DNA from: Marinobacterium sp. xm-d-530
Lineage (GTDB): Bacteria > Pseudomonadota > Gammaproteobacteria > Pseudomonadales > Balneatricaceae
DNA length: 8,563 nt
Direction of reading: 5' to 3'
Assembly (NCBI GenBank): GCA_949499045.1
Contig: CATEEE010000209.1
Span: forward strand, 1-8,563
The translations under genes were made by a program, and so were the position numbers. Shown piece by piece: positions 1 to 8,467 of the stretch. Under the pieces are notes generated by a model. The model was not told the origin of the DNA and searched no databases. It worked only from the letters and a program-made list of their open reading frames with translations. Within the stretch, counting starts at the first letter, position 1, and every line of letters begins with the position of its first letter.

Positions 1-1821
<1,821 letters not shown>

Positions 1822-1919
1822 AGCGGTTAGAGCGATTTAACCCATTCCTGTTGGAGCGATCTTGAAAAGGTCGCGATGATTATTGACCAAATTCGCCTCA
1901 TCTTCGATAAGACTCCAAC

Positions 1920-1953
1920 AAAAAACCCCATGGCCTTAGCGATGGGGTTTTTT
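1920..1953. terminator. Bidirectional Rho-independent terminator, copy 1
   Basis: A perfect 12-bp stem, AAAAAACCCCAT (1920-1931) with ATGGGGTTTTTT (1942-1953), encloses a 10-base loop. The GC-rich core is flanked by A6 on one side and T6 on the other, so it should stop transcription on both strands. It sits 98 bases after the hybrid kinase stop and 15 bases beyond the gtsD stop, serving both convergent genes. The surrounding 43 bp recur almost unchanged at 8417-8459. The rest of the 1822-1968 gap shows only weak short inverted repeats. Confidence 0.93.
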
Positions 1954-1968
1954 ATTAGGTAATACGCC

Positions 1969-3066
1969 TTAACAGATACGCTCACCCGTTTGGATATCAA
2001 ACGCGACCGCTTTAGCCGTATTCACCTGCACCTCAGTGCCCGTGCCAGCCGTCATACCCGCTTTAGGGGATAAACGCGAATGAACATCCACACCGTTCCA
2101 TTGACCAATGGCCATGGTATCAGCCCCCATTGGTTCAACCACATCAAAGTCTAGCTTCATGCTGTGCAACCAATCCTGATCTTCAGGCGCTGGCTTAGGT
2201 TCGGTAATCATCTCGGGGCGAATACCCAAAACGACACGCTCTAGGCCTTTGGCAGCAATCGCATCGGCACAAGGGAGTTTCAAGTGATGAGTTTCACCCG
2301 CTGATTCAACAACCGCTTGGCCGTTTTTAATGTCGACCTCAATGAAGTTCATCGGTGGAGAGCCCATAAAACCCGCCACAAACATGTTGGCTGGATTGTT
2401 GTAGATCTCATCCGGTGTACCCAACTGCTGTACGATGCCATCTTTCATAACGGCGATACGATCGGCCAGGGTCATCGCTTCGATCTGATCGTGAGTCACG
2501 TACACAATGGTGGTGCCAAGGCGCTTGTGCAACTTCTTGATTTCAGTACGCATCTCAACACGTAACTTGGCATCCAAGTTCGATAGAGGTTCGTCAAATA
2601 GGAAGACACGTGGTGAGCGTGCCAGAGCGCGTCCCATCGCGACACGTTGACGCTGACCACCTGAAAGCTGACTGGGCTTACGATCCAACAAGTGATCAAT
2701 CTGCAGCAGCTTCGCCACCTCATCCACAATGCGATCACGCTCCTCTTTAGGCACTTTACGCATCTCTAGACCAAAGGAGATGTTGCGCGCGACGTTCATG
2801 GTTGGGTAGAGCGCATAGCTTTGGAAGACCATCGCAATGTCACGATCTTTAGGCGATGACAGAGTGACATCTTTGCCCGCTAGCTCAAGCATACCGCTGG
2901 TTGCATCTTCAAGGCCTGCGATGATGTTCATCAGCGTCGATTTACCACAACCCGATGGGCCAACAAGGATCAGGAACTCACCATCCTGAATGTCGATGTT
3001 GATCCCTTTAAGGATGTCTGTTTCACCAAACGATTTAGTGACGTTATCAATTAATAGAGAACCCAT
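1969..3066 (-). CDS. gtsD: Glucose ABC transporter ATP-binding protein GtsD (MalK/UgpC family)
   Basis: The cytoplasmic ATPase subunit that drives sugar import, expected to act as a dimer on the GtsB-GtsC channel. At 365 residues it has the usual MalK/UgpC length. Visible: Walker A GPSGCGKST (36-44), Q-loop Gln82, signature LSGGQ (134-138), Walker B ending in Asp158-Glu159, D-loop SNLD (162-165) and switch His192. A TOBE-type regulatory region follows from about residue 235. The ABC core is intact. It is the last gene of the block; its start lies 5 bases after the gtsC stop and its Shine-Dalgarno site overlaps the gtsC end. The ATPase family alone does not fix the substrate, since close homologues serve maltose, glycerol-3-phosphate and other sugars. 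The glucose call comes from the neighbouring binding protein and gene order. The Pseudomonas locus continues into oprB here, but this one ends in a terminator. Confidence 0.93.
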   Translation of the reverse strand: MGSLLIDNVTKSFGETDILKGINIDIQDGEFLILVGPSGCGKSTLMNIIAGLEDATSGMLELAGKDVTLSSPKDRDIAMVFQSYALYPTMNVARNISFGLEMRKVPKEERDRIVDEVAKLLQIDHLLDRKPSQLSGGQRQRVAMGRALARSPRVFLFDEPLSNLDAKLRVEMRTEIKKLHKRLGTTIVYVTHDQIEAMTLADRIAVMKDGIVQQLGTPDEIYNNPANMFVAGFMGSPPMNFIEVDIKNGQAVVESAGETHHLKLPCADAIAAKGLERVVLGIRPEMITEPKPAPEDQDWLHSMKLDFDVVEPMGADTMAIGQWNGVDVHSRLSPKAGMTAGTGTEVQVNTAKAVAFDIQTGERIC

Positions 3067-3071
3067 AATAG

Positions 3072-3935
3072 TTATCCTTTTACCGCGCCAGCTGTCAGGC
3101 CGCGTACAAAATATTTACCTGCAAAGATGTAAACCAACAGAGTTGGAAGTGCTGCGATCACTGCTGCCGCCATATCCACGTTGTACTCTTTACCGCCCAT
3201 CGACGTATTAACGAGGTTGTTTAGCGCCACTGTGATCGGTTGCGTACCTGGACCTGAATAGACCACCCCAAACAAGAAGTCGTTCCAGATCTGTGTGAAC
3301 TGCCAGATGATCGTCACCGTGAAGATAGGCAGAGAGACAGGCAAGAAAATGTGGCGGAAGATTTGGAAAAAGCTCGCGCCATCCAGCTGTGCCGCTTTCA
3401 CCAACTCCGTTGGTACAGAGACATAGAAGTTGCGGAAGAAGAGCGTTGTAAATGCAACACCGTAGATCACATGGACCAGTACCAAACCGGTGACTGTATT
3501 GGCCAAGCCCAGTTCAGCCAACAGACGTGCCATCGGCAGTAGAATTACCTGAAAAGGAATAAAACAGCCAAACAGCAACATACCAAACATCAGATCGCTG
3601 CCACGGAAGCGCCACTTAGAGAGCACGTAACCATTCAGTGCTCCAATCACAGTCGAAAGGATTACGGCAGGTACTACAACCTTCACACTGTTCATAAAGA
3701 ACGGCGCTAGACCCTGACACTCGGAACCGGTACAGGCGCTGCTCCACGCTTTGATCCACGCATAGAGAGTTGGATCCTGTGGCAGCGCTAGCAGGTTACC
3801 GCTACGAATCTCTTCGATGTCTTTAAACGAGGTTGTCAGCATCACATAGAGGGGCGCAAGGTAGAACAGCGCAAACGCGAACAGACAGCCATAAATAAAG
3901 AGACGACCCAAGTTAAATGAACGATTAGCGACCAT
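3072..3935 (-). CDS. gtsC: Glucose ABC transporter permease GtsC (MalG-like)
   Basis: One of two inner-membrane subunits forming the sugar channel. The 287-residue protein has about six hydrophobic helices (near 11-33, 82-104, 115-137, 148-170, 201-223 and 257-278). It carries the binding-protein-dependent permease EAA loop at about 177-202 (ELVKAAQLDGAS, then FLP), which docks on the ATPase. The motif WNDFLFGV and the C-terminus RGLTAGAVKG fit the MalG/GtsC type. The start at 3935 is chosen because GAGGTGG lies 5 bases upstream; the frame is open to an earlier ATG at 3989, but that extension lies wholly within gtsB and has no membrane-protein character. It overlaps the end of gtsB by 11 bp, suggesting translational coupling. 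Two cysteines (68 and 73) in the first large periplasmic loop could form a disulfide (inference). Confidence 0.92.
   Translation of the reverse strand: MVANRSFNLGRLFIYGCLFAFALFYLAPLYVMLTTSFKDIEEIRSGNLLALPQDPTLYAWIKAWSSACTGSECQGLAPFFMNSVKVVVPAVILSTVIGALNGYVLSKWRFRGSDLMFGMLLFGCFIPFQVILLPMARLLAELGLANTVTGLVLVHVIYGVAFTTLFFRNFYVSVPTELVKAAQLDGASFFQIFRHIFLPVSLPIFTVTIIWQFTQIWNDFLFGVVYSGPGTQPITVALNNLVNTSMGGKEYNVDMAAAVIAALPTLLVYIFAGKYFVRGLTAGAVKG
3075..3079 (-). promoter_or_regulatory. gtsD Shine-Dalgarno site overlapping the gtsC stop region
   Basis: The minus strand reads AAAGGATAACTATTATG. AAGGA is part of the last Lys and Gly codons of gtsC, TAA is its stop, and ATG starts gtsD with 8 bases of spacing. 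Ribosomes ending gtsC would finish on the gtsD initiation site, consistent with coupled translation. Confidence 0.75.
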
Positions 3936-4824
3936 TTTTTCCACCTCGTAGTTCTGAGTAAAGATACGGCACAATAATCGCCAACACACCCATCAACATA
4001 ATCATCGCACTGGATGCACCAACACCCATCTGCGCACGGTTAAAGGCGTAGGTGTACATGAAGTTTGCCGGTAGATCCGAGGCATAACCTGGGCCACCGC
4101 CAGTCAGGGCTTGAACCAAGTCAAAGCTCTTAATCGCAATATGGGAGAGAATCACAATCGCACTGAAAAAGACTGGACGCAGGATCGGAAGAATCACATA
4201 CCAGTAGGCTTTCATCTTGCTGGCACCGTCGATCTCTGCCGCTTTAATCAGGCTGTCATCGACGCCACGAAGACCGGCAAGGAACATCGCCATGACAAAA
4301 CCACTCGATTGCCATACCGCCGCGATCACAATGGTGTAGATCGCCATATCTTGTTCCACCAACCAGCGGAACTCAAAGTTCTCGAAGCCTAGATCACGAA
4401 CCAGTTTTTCAAGACCTAGACCGGGGTTTAGGATCCACTTCCAAGCCGTACCTGTTACAACAAAGGAGACGGCCATGGGGTAAAGATAGATGGTACGCAG
4501 CGTACCCTCTAAACGAATCTTTTGATCCAGAAGGATCGCTAGGAACAGACCTAGCAGTAGCGAGACCGCGATAAACAAAACGCCAAACACCACCAGGTTA
4601 TTCAGAGCCACATCCCAACGAGGATTGGCAAACAGCTTGGCGTATTGATCAAAGCCGACAAAGTCCCATTGAGGCAACATTCGACTCTTAGTAAAAGATA
4701 GCGCTCCGGTCCAAATCATAAAGCCGTACATGCAGACCAACATCACCGCTGTGGTGGGGGCTAGCACGATTTTTGGCAATAAGGACTCCAGCGTCATTGG
4801 CTTTTTAGCCTTTGACACACTCAT
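3925..4824 (-). CDS. gtsB: Glucose ABC transporter permease GtsB (MalF-like)
   Basis: The second channel subunit, pairing with GtsC in the inner membrane. The 299-residue protein begins with a basic N-terminus and has about six hydrophobic helices (near 19-41, 75-99, 111-131, 162-184, 218-240 and 268-290). The EAA loop is at about 191-216 (LIKAAEIDGAS, then ILP), the contact site for GtsD. GGGPGYASDLP (242-252) is typical of this permease family. It is much shorter than E. coli MalF and lacks that protein's large periplasmic P2 domain, as in other short sugar permeases. The start at 4824 has a strong AGGAGA Shine-Dalgarno site with 6 bases of spacing. The gene begins 57 bp after the gtsA stop, across a hairpin, and its end overlaps gtsC by 11 bp. 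Confidence 0.92.
   Translation of the reverse strand: MSVSKAKKPMTLESLLPKIVLAPTTAVMLVCMYGFMIWTGALSFTKSRMLPQWDFVGFDQYAKLFANPRWDVALNNLVVFGVLFIAVSLLLGLFLAILLDQKIRLEGTLRTIYLYPMAVSFVVTGTAWKWILNPGLGLEKLVRDLGFENFEFRWLVEQDMAIYTIVIAAVWQSSGFVMAMFLAGLRGVDDSLIKAAEIDGASKMKAYWYVILPILRPVFFSAIVILSHIAIKSFDLVQALTGGGPGYASDLPANFMYTYAFNRAQMGVGASSAMIMLMGVLAIIVPYLYSELRGGKNGR
3941..3947 (-). promoter_or_regulatory. Shine-Dalgarno site deciding the gtsC start
   Basis: The minus strand reads GAGGTGG followed by five A residues and then ATG at 3935-3933. This strong ribosome site, inside the last codons of gtsB, supports the start at 3935 over the in-frame ATG at 3989. Confidence 0.8.
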
Positions 4825-4848
4825 CGTGAATCTCCTAAGAAAGTAAAT

Positions 4849-4874
4849 AAGAGCCCCCAGGGTTGAGGGCTCTT
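4849..4874 (-). terminator. Intercistronic hairpin between gtsA and gtsB (possible partial terminator)
   Basis: An 8-bp perfect stem, AAGAGCCC (4874-4867 on the minus strand) with GGGCTCTT (4856-4849), encloses a 10-base loop beginning 7 bases after the gtsA stop. It is followed by the interrupted T-rich run ATTTACTTTCTT, weaker than a full terminator tail. Hairpins like this after a binding-protein gene commonly let some transcripts end there or protect the upstream message, giving more binding protein than permease. Which of these applies here is inference. Confidence 0.6.
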
Positions 4875-4881
4875 GGTCGGA

Positions 4882-6126
4882 TTACATCGCTGCTTGGATA
4901 GAAGCGATTAGCTGTGCTTTACCATCAGCTGCCGACTGGTCAGAGTTGAAGAAGTTAGTAGCGGTATCGTAGATAGCACCAGAAACTGCTTCAGGAACAG
5001 CCATACCGTGCGCGAAGCTTGGGACTAGACCGCCAGTTTGTGAAGAGGAAACGAAAGCATCCATTGACGCGTGTGCACAGCTATCGAACTCGTCACGAGC
5101 CATACCTAGACGTGCAGGGATCGATCCTTTGTTAAGGTTGAAGACTTTCTGGAAGTCCTGACCTAGGATCTGCTTAGCCATCTCCTGCTGAGCTTTCTGT
5201 GCGTCTGCATCAGACTGTGCAAAGAAAGCAAACGAGTCGACGTTAAACGTGAATGAACCTGAAGTGCCTGGTGCAGCAACACACGCATAATCAACGCCCG
5301 GTGTCTTACCAGCAACAGTGAATTCACCCTTCGCCCAGTCACCCATGATCTGCATTGCTGCTTCACCGTTGATGACCATTGACGTAGCAACGTTCCAGTC
5401 ACGACCTGGAGAGTTCTCATCCACTAGACCACGGATTTCACCGAATACTCGGAAAACTTCTTCAGTAGTAGCGCTGTTTAGAGCGTCTGAGTCCAGTTCA
5501 ACGAATGCTTTCTGGTAGTACTCAGGACCACCCACGCCAAGAACAACGGCTTCAAATACAGTCGCGTCCTGCCAAGCTTGGCCACCGTGCGCTAGTGCAA
5601 TGTAGCCTGCGTCTTGGATCTTTTTAGCTTGAACTAGGAAGTCGTCCCAAGTCGTTGGGATAGTCGCGCCTGCTTTTTGGAAAAGCTCTGGGTTAGCCCA
5701 CAACCAGTTTACACGGTGAACGTTTACTGGAGCTGCAACGTATTTGCCGTCGTGTTTCATTACGTCTGATACGACACCTGGAAGCAGAGCGTCCCAGTTG
5801 TTCGCTTTAGCAACGCTGTCGATATCCGATAGGAAACCTAGCTCACCCCACTCTTGAATTGATGGGCCTTTGATCTGCGCTGCAGTGGGTGGGTTACCAG
5901 ATACTGCACGTGACTTAAGAACGGTCATTGCGTTCTCACCGCCGCCACCAGCAACTGCGAAATCTTTCCAGCCCACACCCGCTTCGGTCAATTTCTCTTT
6001 TAGGTATGCAACTGATTTCGCTTCACCGCCACTTGTCCAGTAGTGAAGAACTTCTACGTCAGCAGCCTGTGCTGCAGTTGATAGTGTTGCTGCAGCTACG
6101 CATGCAGCTAAAGTACGTTTGATCAT
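4882..6126 (-). CDS. gtsA: Periplasmic glucose-binding protein GtsA (ABC transporter)
   Basis: The periplasmic binding protein that captures the sugar and delivers it to GtsB-GtsC. The 414-residue precursor has a signal peptide with Lys3-Arg4, a hydrophobic core and a likely cleavage site after Ala21 (AQA before AD). The mature protein opens with VEVLHYWTSGGEAKSV (24-39). This and KDFAVAGGGG (54-63), VLKSRAVSGNPP, APVNVHRVNW, AHGGQAWQD, MGDWAKGEF, FNLNKGSIP and GLVPSFAHGMA match, from memory, the Pseudomonas glucose-binding protein family closely and are unlike MalE. Aromatic residues such as Trp30 and Trp185 are plausible sugar stackers (inference). Cys282 and Cys350 could form a disulfide. 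The start at 6126 has AAAGAGG 8 bases upstream. It follows the kinase gene after a 66-bp gap holding a likely promoter. Glucose is the best substrate call; mannose or a related sugar cannot be excluded. Confidence 0.93.
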   Translation of the reverse strand: MIKRTLAACVAAATLSTAAQAADVEVLHYWTSGGEAKSVAYLKEKLTEAGVGWKDFAVAGGGGENAMTVLKSRAVSGNPPTAAQIKGPSIQEWGELGFLSDIDSVAKANNWDALLPGVVSDVMKHDGKYVAAPVNVHRVNWLWANPELFQKAGATIPTTWDDFLVQAKKIQDAGYIALAHGGQAWQDATVFEAVVLGVGGPEYYQKAFVELDSDALNSATTEEVFRVFGEIRGLVDENSPGRDWNVATSMVINGEAAMQIMGDWAKGEFTVAGKTPGVDYACVAAPGTSGSFTFNVDSFAFFAQSDADAQKAQQEMAKQILGQDFQKVFNLNKGSIPARLGMARDEFDSCAHASMDAFVSSSQTGGLVPSFAHGMAVPEAVSGAIYDTATNFFNSDQSAADGKAQLIASIQAAM

Positions 6127-6148
6127 TGAGTAAACCTCTTTATTGTTG

Positions 6149-6176
6149 TTTATAGGTAAGAATACCTGCAGAGCAA
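6149..6176 (-). promoter_or_regulatory. Candidate sigma-70 promoter for gtsABCD
   Basis: In the gap before gtsA the minus strand has TTGCTC (6176-6171) as a weak -35 and TATAAA (6154-6149) as a good -10, with a 16-base spacer. The -10 lies 22 bases upstream of the start codon. The -35 matches consensus at only three positions, as expected for a promoter needing an activator or under regulation. Sequence resemblance only. Confidence 0.4.
6154..6167. promoter_or_regulatory. Inverted repeat in the gtsA promoter spacer, candidate operator
   Basis: AGGTA (6154-6158) and TACCT (6163-6167) form a perfect inverted repeat with a 4-base centre, lying between the candidate -35 and -10. A bound regulator there would occlude polymerase. 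Looser arms GTTGTT (6145-6150) and AACAAC (6180-6185) lie outside it. GltR, whose gene is two genes upstream, is the obvious candidate binder, but no known GltR motif was used. Confidence 0.35.
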
Positions 6177-6192
6177 TATAACAACTTGAGTC

Positions 6193-7683
6193 TTACGCAG
6201 AGTTTCGTTCTGTTACAAAGTGTGACAATGGAAAACGAAGCTCAACGATCAAACCTCCGCCTTCACGATCGAGCAGTTCAATACTGGCCCCGTGCAACTG
6301 AGCTATGGACTTAACAATGCCCATTCCCAAACCAACATGTATCGCAGAGGGTGCTCTATCGATTCGATAGAAGGGTTCAAACACTCGCTGCTTCAGCTCG
6401 TCACTCAGGCCGGGGCCTCGGTCACATACCTGCACCACCAACTCATTGTCTTCTGGCTCTTTATGACCGAAGATCTCGACCCCTCGCCCGTAGTGCAGTG
6501 CGTTGTCTATAAGGTTGGTAAATAGGCGCTCAAGAGAAAGGCGACGTCCTTCTAAAACAAACTCATCGGGTAGCTTTACAGAACTGGGAAGCCCTTCGAT
6601 CTCTGCGCTAGCAAGACAATCATCGATCACTTTTTTAAGGTCAATCTGCTCGCTGTTTTCGTGAATAGCACCGTCTTTAATCATCTGTAGGGAGGCTTTC
6701 ACCAAGAGATCGACATTCTCAATATCGCCAATCAGGTTGTCGCGTAGTTTATCGTCATCGATCATCTCAACACGCAATCGAGCGCGTGTAAGTGGCGTTT
6801 TTAAATCATGTGAAATCGCCGCAAAGAGCTTTTCACGATCAGAGATAAACTTCTCCAATCGCTGCGCCATCTGGTTGAAGGCCCGAATGGTCGACTGCAT
6901 CTCCCGGGTACCCTCGGCAGGAATCAGTGAGGGCGCTTTTCCACGACCCAATGCATCGGCCTCACGCGCTAACCGGCGTAAAGGTCGAACAATACCGGCG
7001 ACCAACAAGGTGACCAACACAACTACGGTCAGCGTTACCGCAACCAGCGAGACCAGACGTTCTGATTCAAACAGGCTACTCCCTAATAAATTCCCGCTAG
7101 GGAAAACGGTCGCGAGATAGACCCACTCGTCAGGATTCAATTTAAGTTGTACCACGACAACAGGGCTGTCATCACCGGGATCAAGCAGAGCAAATCGTTG
7201 CCATTTAGGGGGCAGCTGCACCATCAGATTGTCATCAGAGAGAATACGCAGTTTAGAAAAGGCAACGAACTCCACTGAAAAGTCTTCCGATTGATAAGCT
7301 AATTGGCGCGCTGCGTTCTGCTTTACACGATCGCCAACTAGCTGTTGTAAGTCGCTATTGGGCAGCGTCTCAAGATGAATTTTTTGGCTGTTAATCGAGA
7401 CAAAGTAGCGAGTTCCGCCCATGTCACGAAGCTGATCGAGTACGATGTGACGATACTCACGTGGCAGTTTAGAGAAGAACTGAATCGTCTGACCAATTCG
7501 TGCCCCCATCACTTCCGACATCTCGACGAGACGTTCGCGTTCAGCCTGCTGAATCTGGCGCGTCCAGACATAGGAGCTCACCGCTTGAGCAACAAGGACA
7601 CCGATAATTAATACCAGAGACATACGAGCGATGATCGACTTGGGCATCAGTCGATCGCGCAGGCGAGACCAAAAACCGATCAT
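6193..7683 (-). CDS. gtrS: Sensor histidine kinase, GtrS-like (glucose transport regulation)
   Basis: Inner-membrane sensor of a two-component pair; it should phosphorylate the response regulator encoded just upstream. The 496-residue protein has two membrane helices (about 17-39 and 208-231) around a periplasmic sensor domain of about 165 residues. HAMP (about 231-283) follows, then HisKA with SHDLKTPLTR (His292), and a HATPase with N-box Asn394, G1 box DRGPG (421-425) and a glycine-rich G2 box GLGMG (451-455). The layout is EnvZ-like. Its start overlaps the regulator stop in an ATGA (7680-7683), and the local Shine-Dalgarno is weak, so translation is probably coupled. In Pseudomonas aeruginosa, GtrS at the same relative position controls glucose transport and is reported to respond to 2-ketogluconate and 6-phosphogluconate. 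Whether this sensor has the same ligand cannot be seen from sequence alone. Confidence 0.88.
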   Translation of the reverse strand: MIGFWSRLRDRLMPKSIIARMSLVLIIGVLVAQAVSSYVWTRQIQQAERERLVEMSEVMGARIGQTIQFFSKLPREYRHIVLDQLRDMGGTRYFVSINSQKIHLETLPNSDLQQLVGDRVKQNAARQLAYQSEDFSVEFVAFSKLRILSDDNLMVQLPPKWQRFALLDPGDDSPVVVVQLKLNPDEWVYLATVFPSGNLLGSSLFESERLVSLVAVTLTVVVLVTLLVAGIVRPLRRLAREADALGRGKAPSLIPAEGTREMQSTIRAFNQMAQRLEKFISDREKLFAAISHDLKTPLTRARLRVEMIDDDKLRDNLIGDIENVDLLVKASLQMIKDGAIHENSEQIDLKKVIDDCLASAEIEGLPSSVKLPDEFVLEGRRLSLERLFTNLIDNALHYGRGVEIFGHKEPEDNELVVQVCDRGPGLSDELKQRVFEPFYRIDRAPSAIHVGLGMGIVKSIAQLHGASIELLDREGGGLIVELRFPLSHFVTERNSA

Positions 7684-8342
7684 TTTAGAACCAGGTGATA
7701 CCCTTTACCGCGAATCGACTTAATTGTCTCATCCTCGCTGAAAGGGCTTAGTTTAGTGCGCAGCCGACTTACCAAGGTGTCGATCGAACGATCTTGCGGA
7801 AGCGCTGCATGCCCTTTTAGCTCCATACTGAGTTGATCACGACTGATCACACCCTCATGGCCTTGCAGCAACGCCAACAGATCAAACTCGGCGCCCGTCA
7901 AACTGATTGCTTCACCATTAATGAATGCCGTGCGTTTAGCCCTATCCAATAGAAGGCTATTCGTTTCAGTAGTCGACTCAACAGGGGCAGATCGACGCAG
8001 CAGCGCTTTGATGCGAGCCAACAGTTCACGAGGGTTAAAGGGCTTACCCATGTAATCGTCTGCACCTAACTCAAGGCCCAAAATACGATCCACATCATCA
8101 CTGGCCGCCGTGAGCATGATGATCGGTAAGTTGGAGTCCTGACGCAAGGTTCGACAGAGGGCTAGACCATCCATCCCCGGCAAACCGACATCGAGAATCA
8201 ACAGCTCAGCTGCGCTGTAGTCGCTTTCAAGCAGCGCTTCGGCCGATTCAAAAGCGAGTACCGTGAAACTGTTTTTCTCAAGGTAATCCGATAGCAGTGA
8301 GCGTATCTCGTGATCATCATCAACGAGTGCAATGACAGGCAT
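7680..8342 (-). CDS. gltR: OmpR-family response regulator, GltR-like
   Basis: DNA-binding regulator partnered with the kinase that overlaps it by 4 bp. The 220-residue length is normal for the OmpR/PhoB family. The receiver (about 1-115) has acidic Asp8 and Asp9, phospho-acceptor Asp51 in LILDVGLPGMDG, Thr78 and Lys100 in GKPFNP. The C-terminal winged helix (about 125-220) has SLTGAEFDLLALL, SIDTLVSRLRTKL as recognition-helix region and the wing IRGKGYHL. All key residues are present. AGGA lies 11 bases before the start. In P. aeruginosa, GltR with GtrS controls the glucose transport operon, and the gene order here is the same, so regulation of gtsABCD is the likely job. The family assignment is certain; the GltR name rests on gene context. 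Confidence 0.88.
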   Translation of the reverse strand: MPVIALVDDDHEIRSLLSDYLEKNSFTVLAFESAEALLESDYSAAELLILDVGLPGMDGLALCRTLRQDSNLPIIMLTAASDDVDRILGLELGADDYMGKPFNPRELLARIKALLRRSAPVESTTETNSLLLDRAKRTAFINGEAISLTGAEFDLLALLQGHEGVISRDQLSMELKGHAALPQDRSIDTLVSRLRTKLSPFSEDETIKSIRGKGYHLVLK

Positions 8343-8361
8343 GAAGGGTAATTTCCTAATT

Positions 8362-8367
8362 ATTATC
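8362..8367 (-). promoter_or_regulatory. Possible -10 element for the gltR-gtrS transcript
   Basis: In the gap upstream of gltR, the minus strand has GATAAT within an AT-rich stretch, 19 bases before the start codon. No convincing -35 lies 16-18 bases further upstream. Because a terminator separates gltR from the preceding gene, a promoter must lie between about 8343 and 8421, and this is the best candidate. Confidence 0.27.
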
Positions 8368-8421
8368 TTTTCACTCTAACCAGAAACACCTACGAGAGCC
8401 AGTCTTACTAGGTTCACCAAC

Positions 8422-8455
8422 AAAAAACCCCATGGCCTGAGCGATGGGGTTTTTT
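8422..8455. terminator. Bidirectional Rho-independent terminator, copy 2
   Basis: The same perfect 12-bp stem as at 1920-1953: AAAAAACCCCAT (8422-8433) with ATGGGGTTTTTT (8444-8455) around a 10-base loop. It lies 12 bases after the stop of the truncated minus-strand gene, which it would terminate, and 79 bases upstream of gltR, insulating that operon. It differs from copy 1 by one loop base (G at 8439, T at 1937). Confidence 0.92.
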
Positions 8456-8467
8456 ATTAAGTGGTCA

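Noticed and set aside
1822..1914. Short inverted repeats after the hybrid kinase stop (GGTTA/TAACC, and GCGATC/GGTCGC with a wobble pair)
   Set aside because: Stems of five or six pairs without a T-tract are too weak to call; the strong terminator at 1920-1953 explains the end of transcription.
3936..3989. Longer gtsC reading frame beginning at an ATG at 3989
   Set aside because: The extra 18 residues lie within gtsB coding sequence and do not resemble a permease N-terminus, whereas the ATG at 3935 has a strong GAGGTGG ribosome site five bases upstream.
5163..5420. Second minus-strand frame inside gtsA, and similar open frames inside gtsD, gtsC and gtrS
   Set aside because: They are shadows of well-supported genes in other frames, rich in Arg, Ser and Leu with no recognisable domain or ribosome site.
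6100..6126. LAAC lipobox-like motif at residues 6-9 of GtsA
   Set aside because: Only five residues precede the motif, leaving no room for a hydrophobic core before the cysteine. A normal signal peptidase I site (AQA before AD) follows at residue 21, so a soluble periplasmic protein is more likely.
1969..6126. Maltose or glycerol-3-phosphate transporter (malEFGK or ugp)
   Set aside because: GtsD and the permeases fit those families broadly, but the binding protein motifs are those of the Pseudomonas glucose-binding type, the MalF-like subunit lacks the large P2 domain, and the adjacent two-component pair matches gtrS-gltR order.
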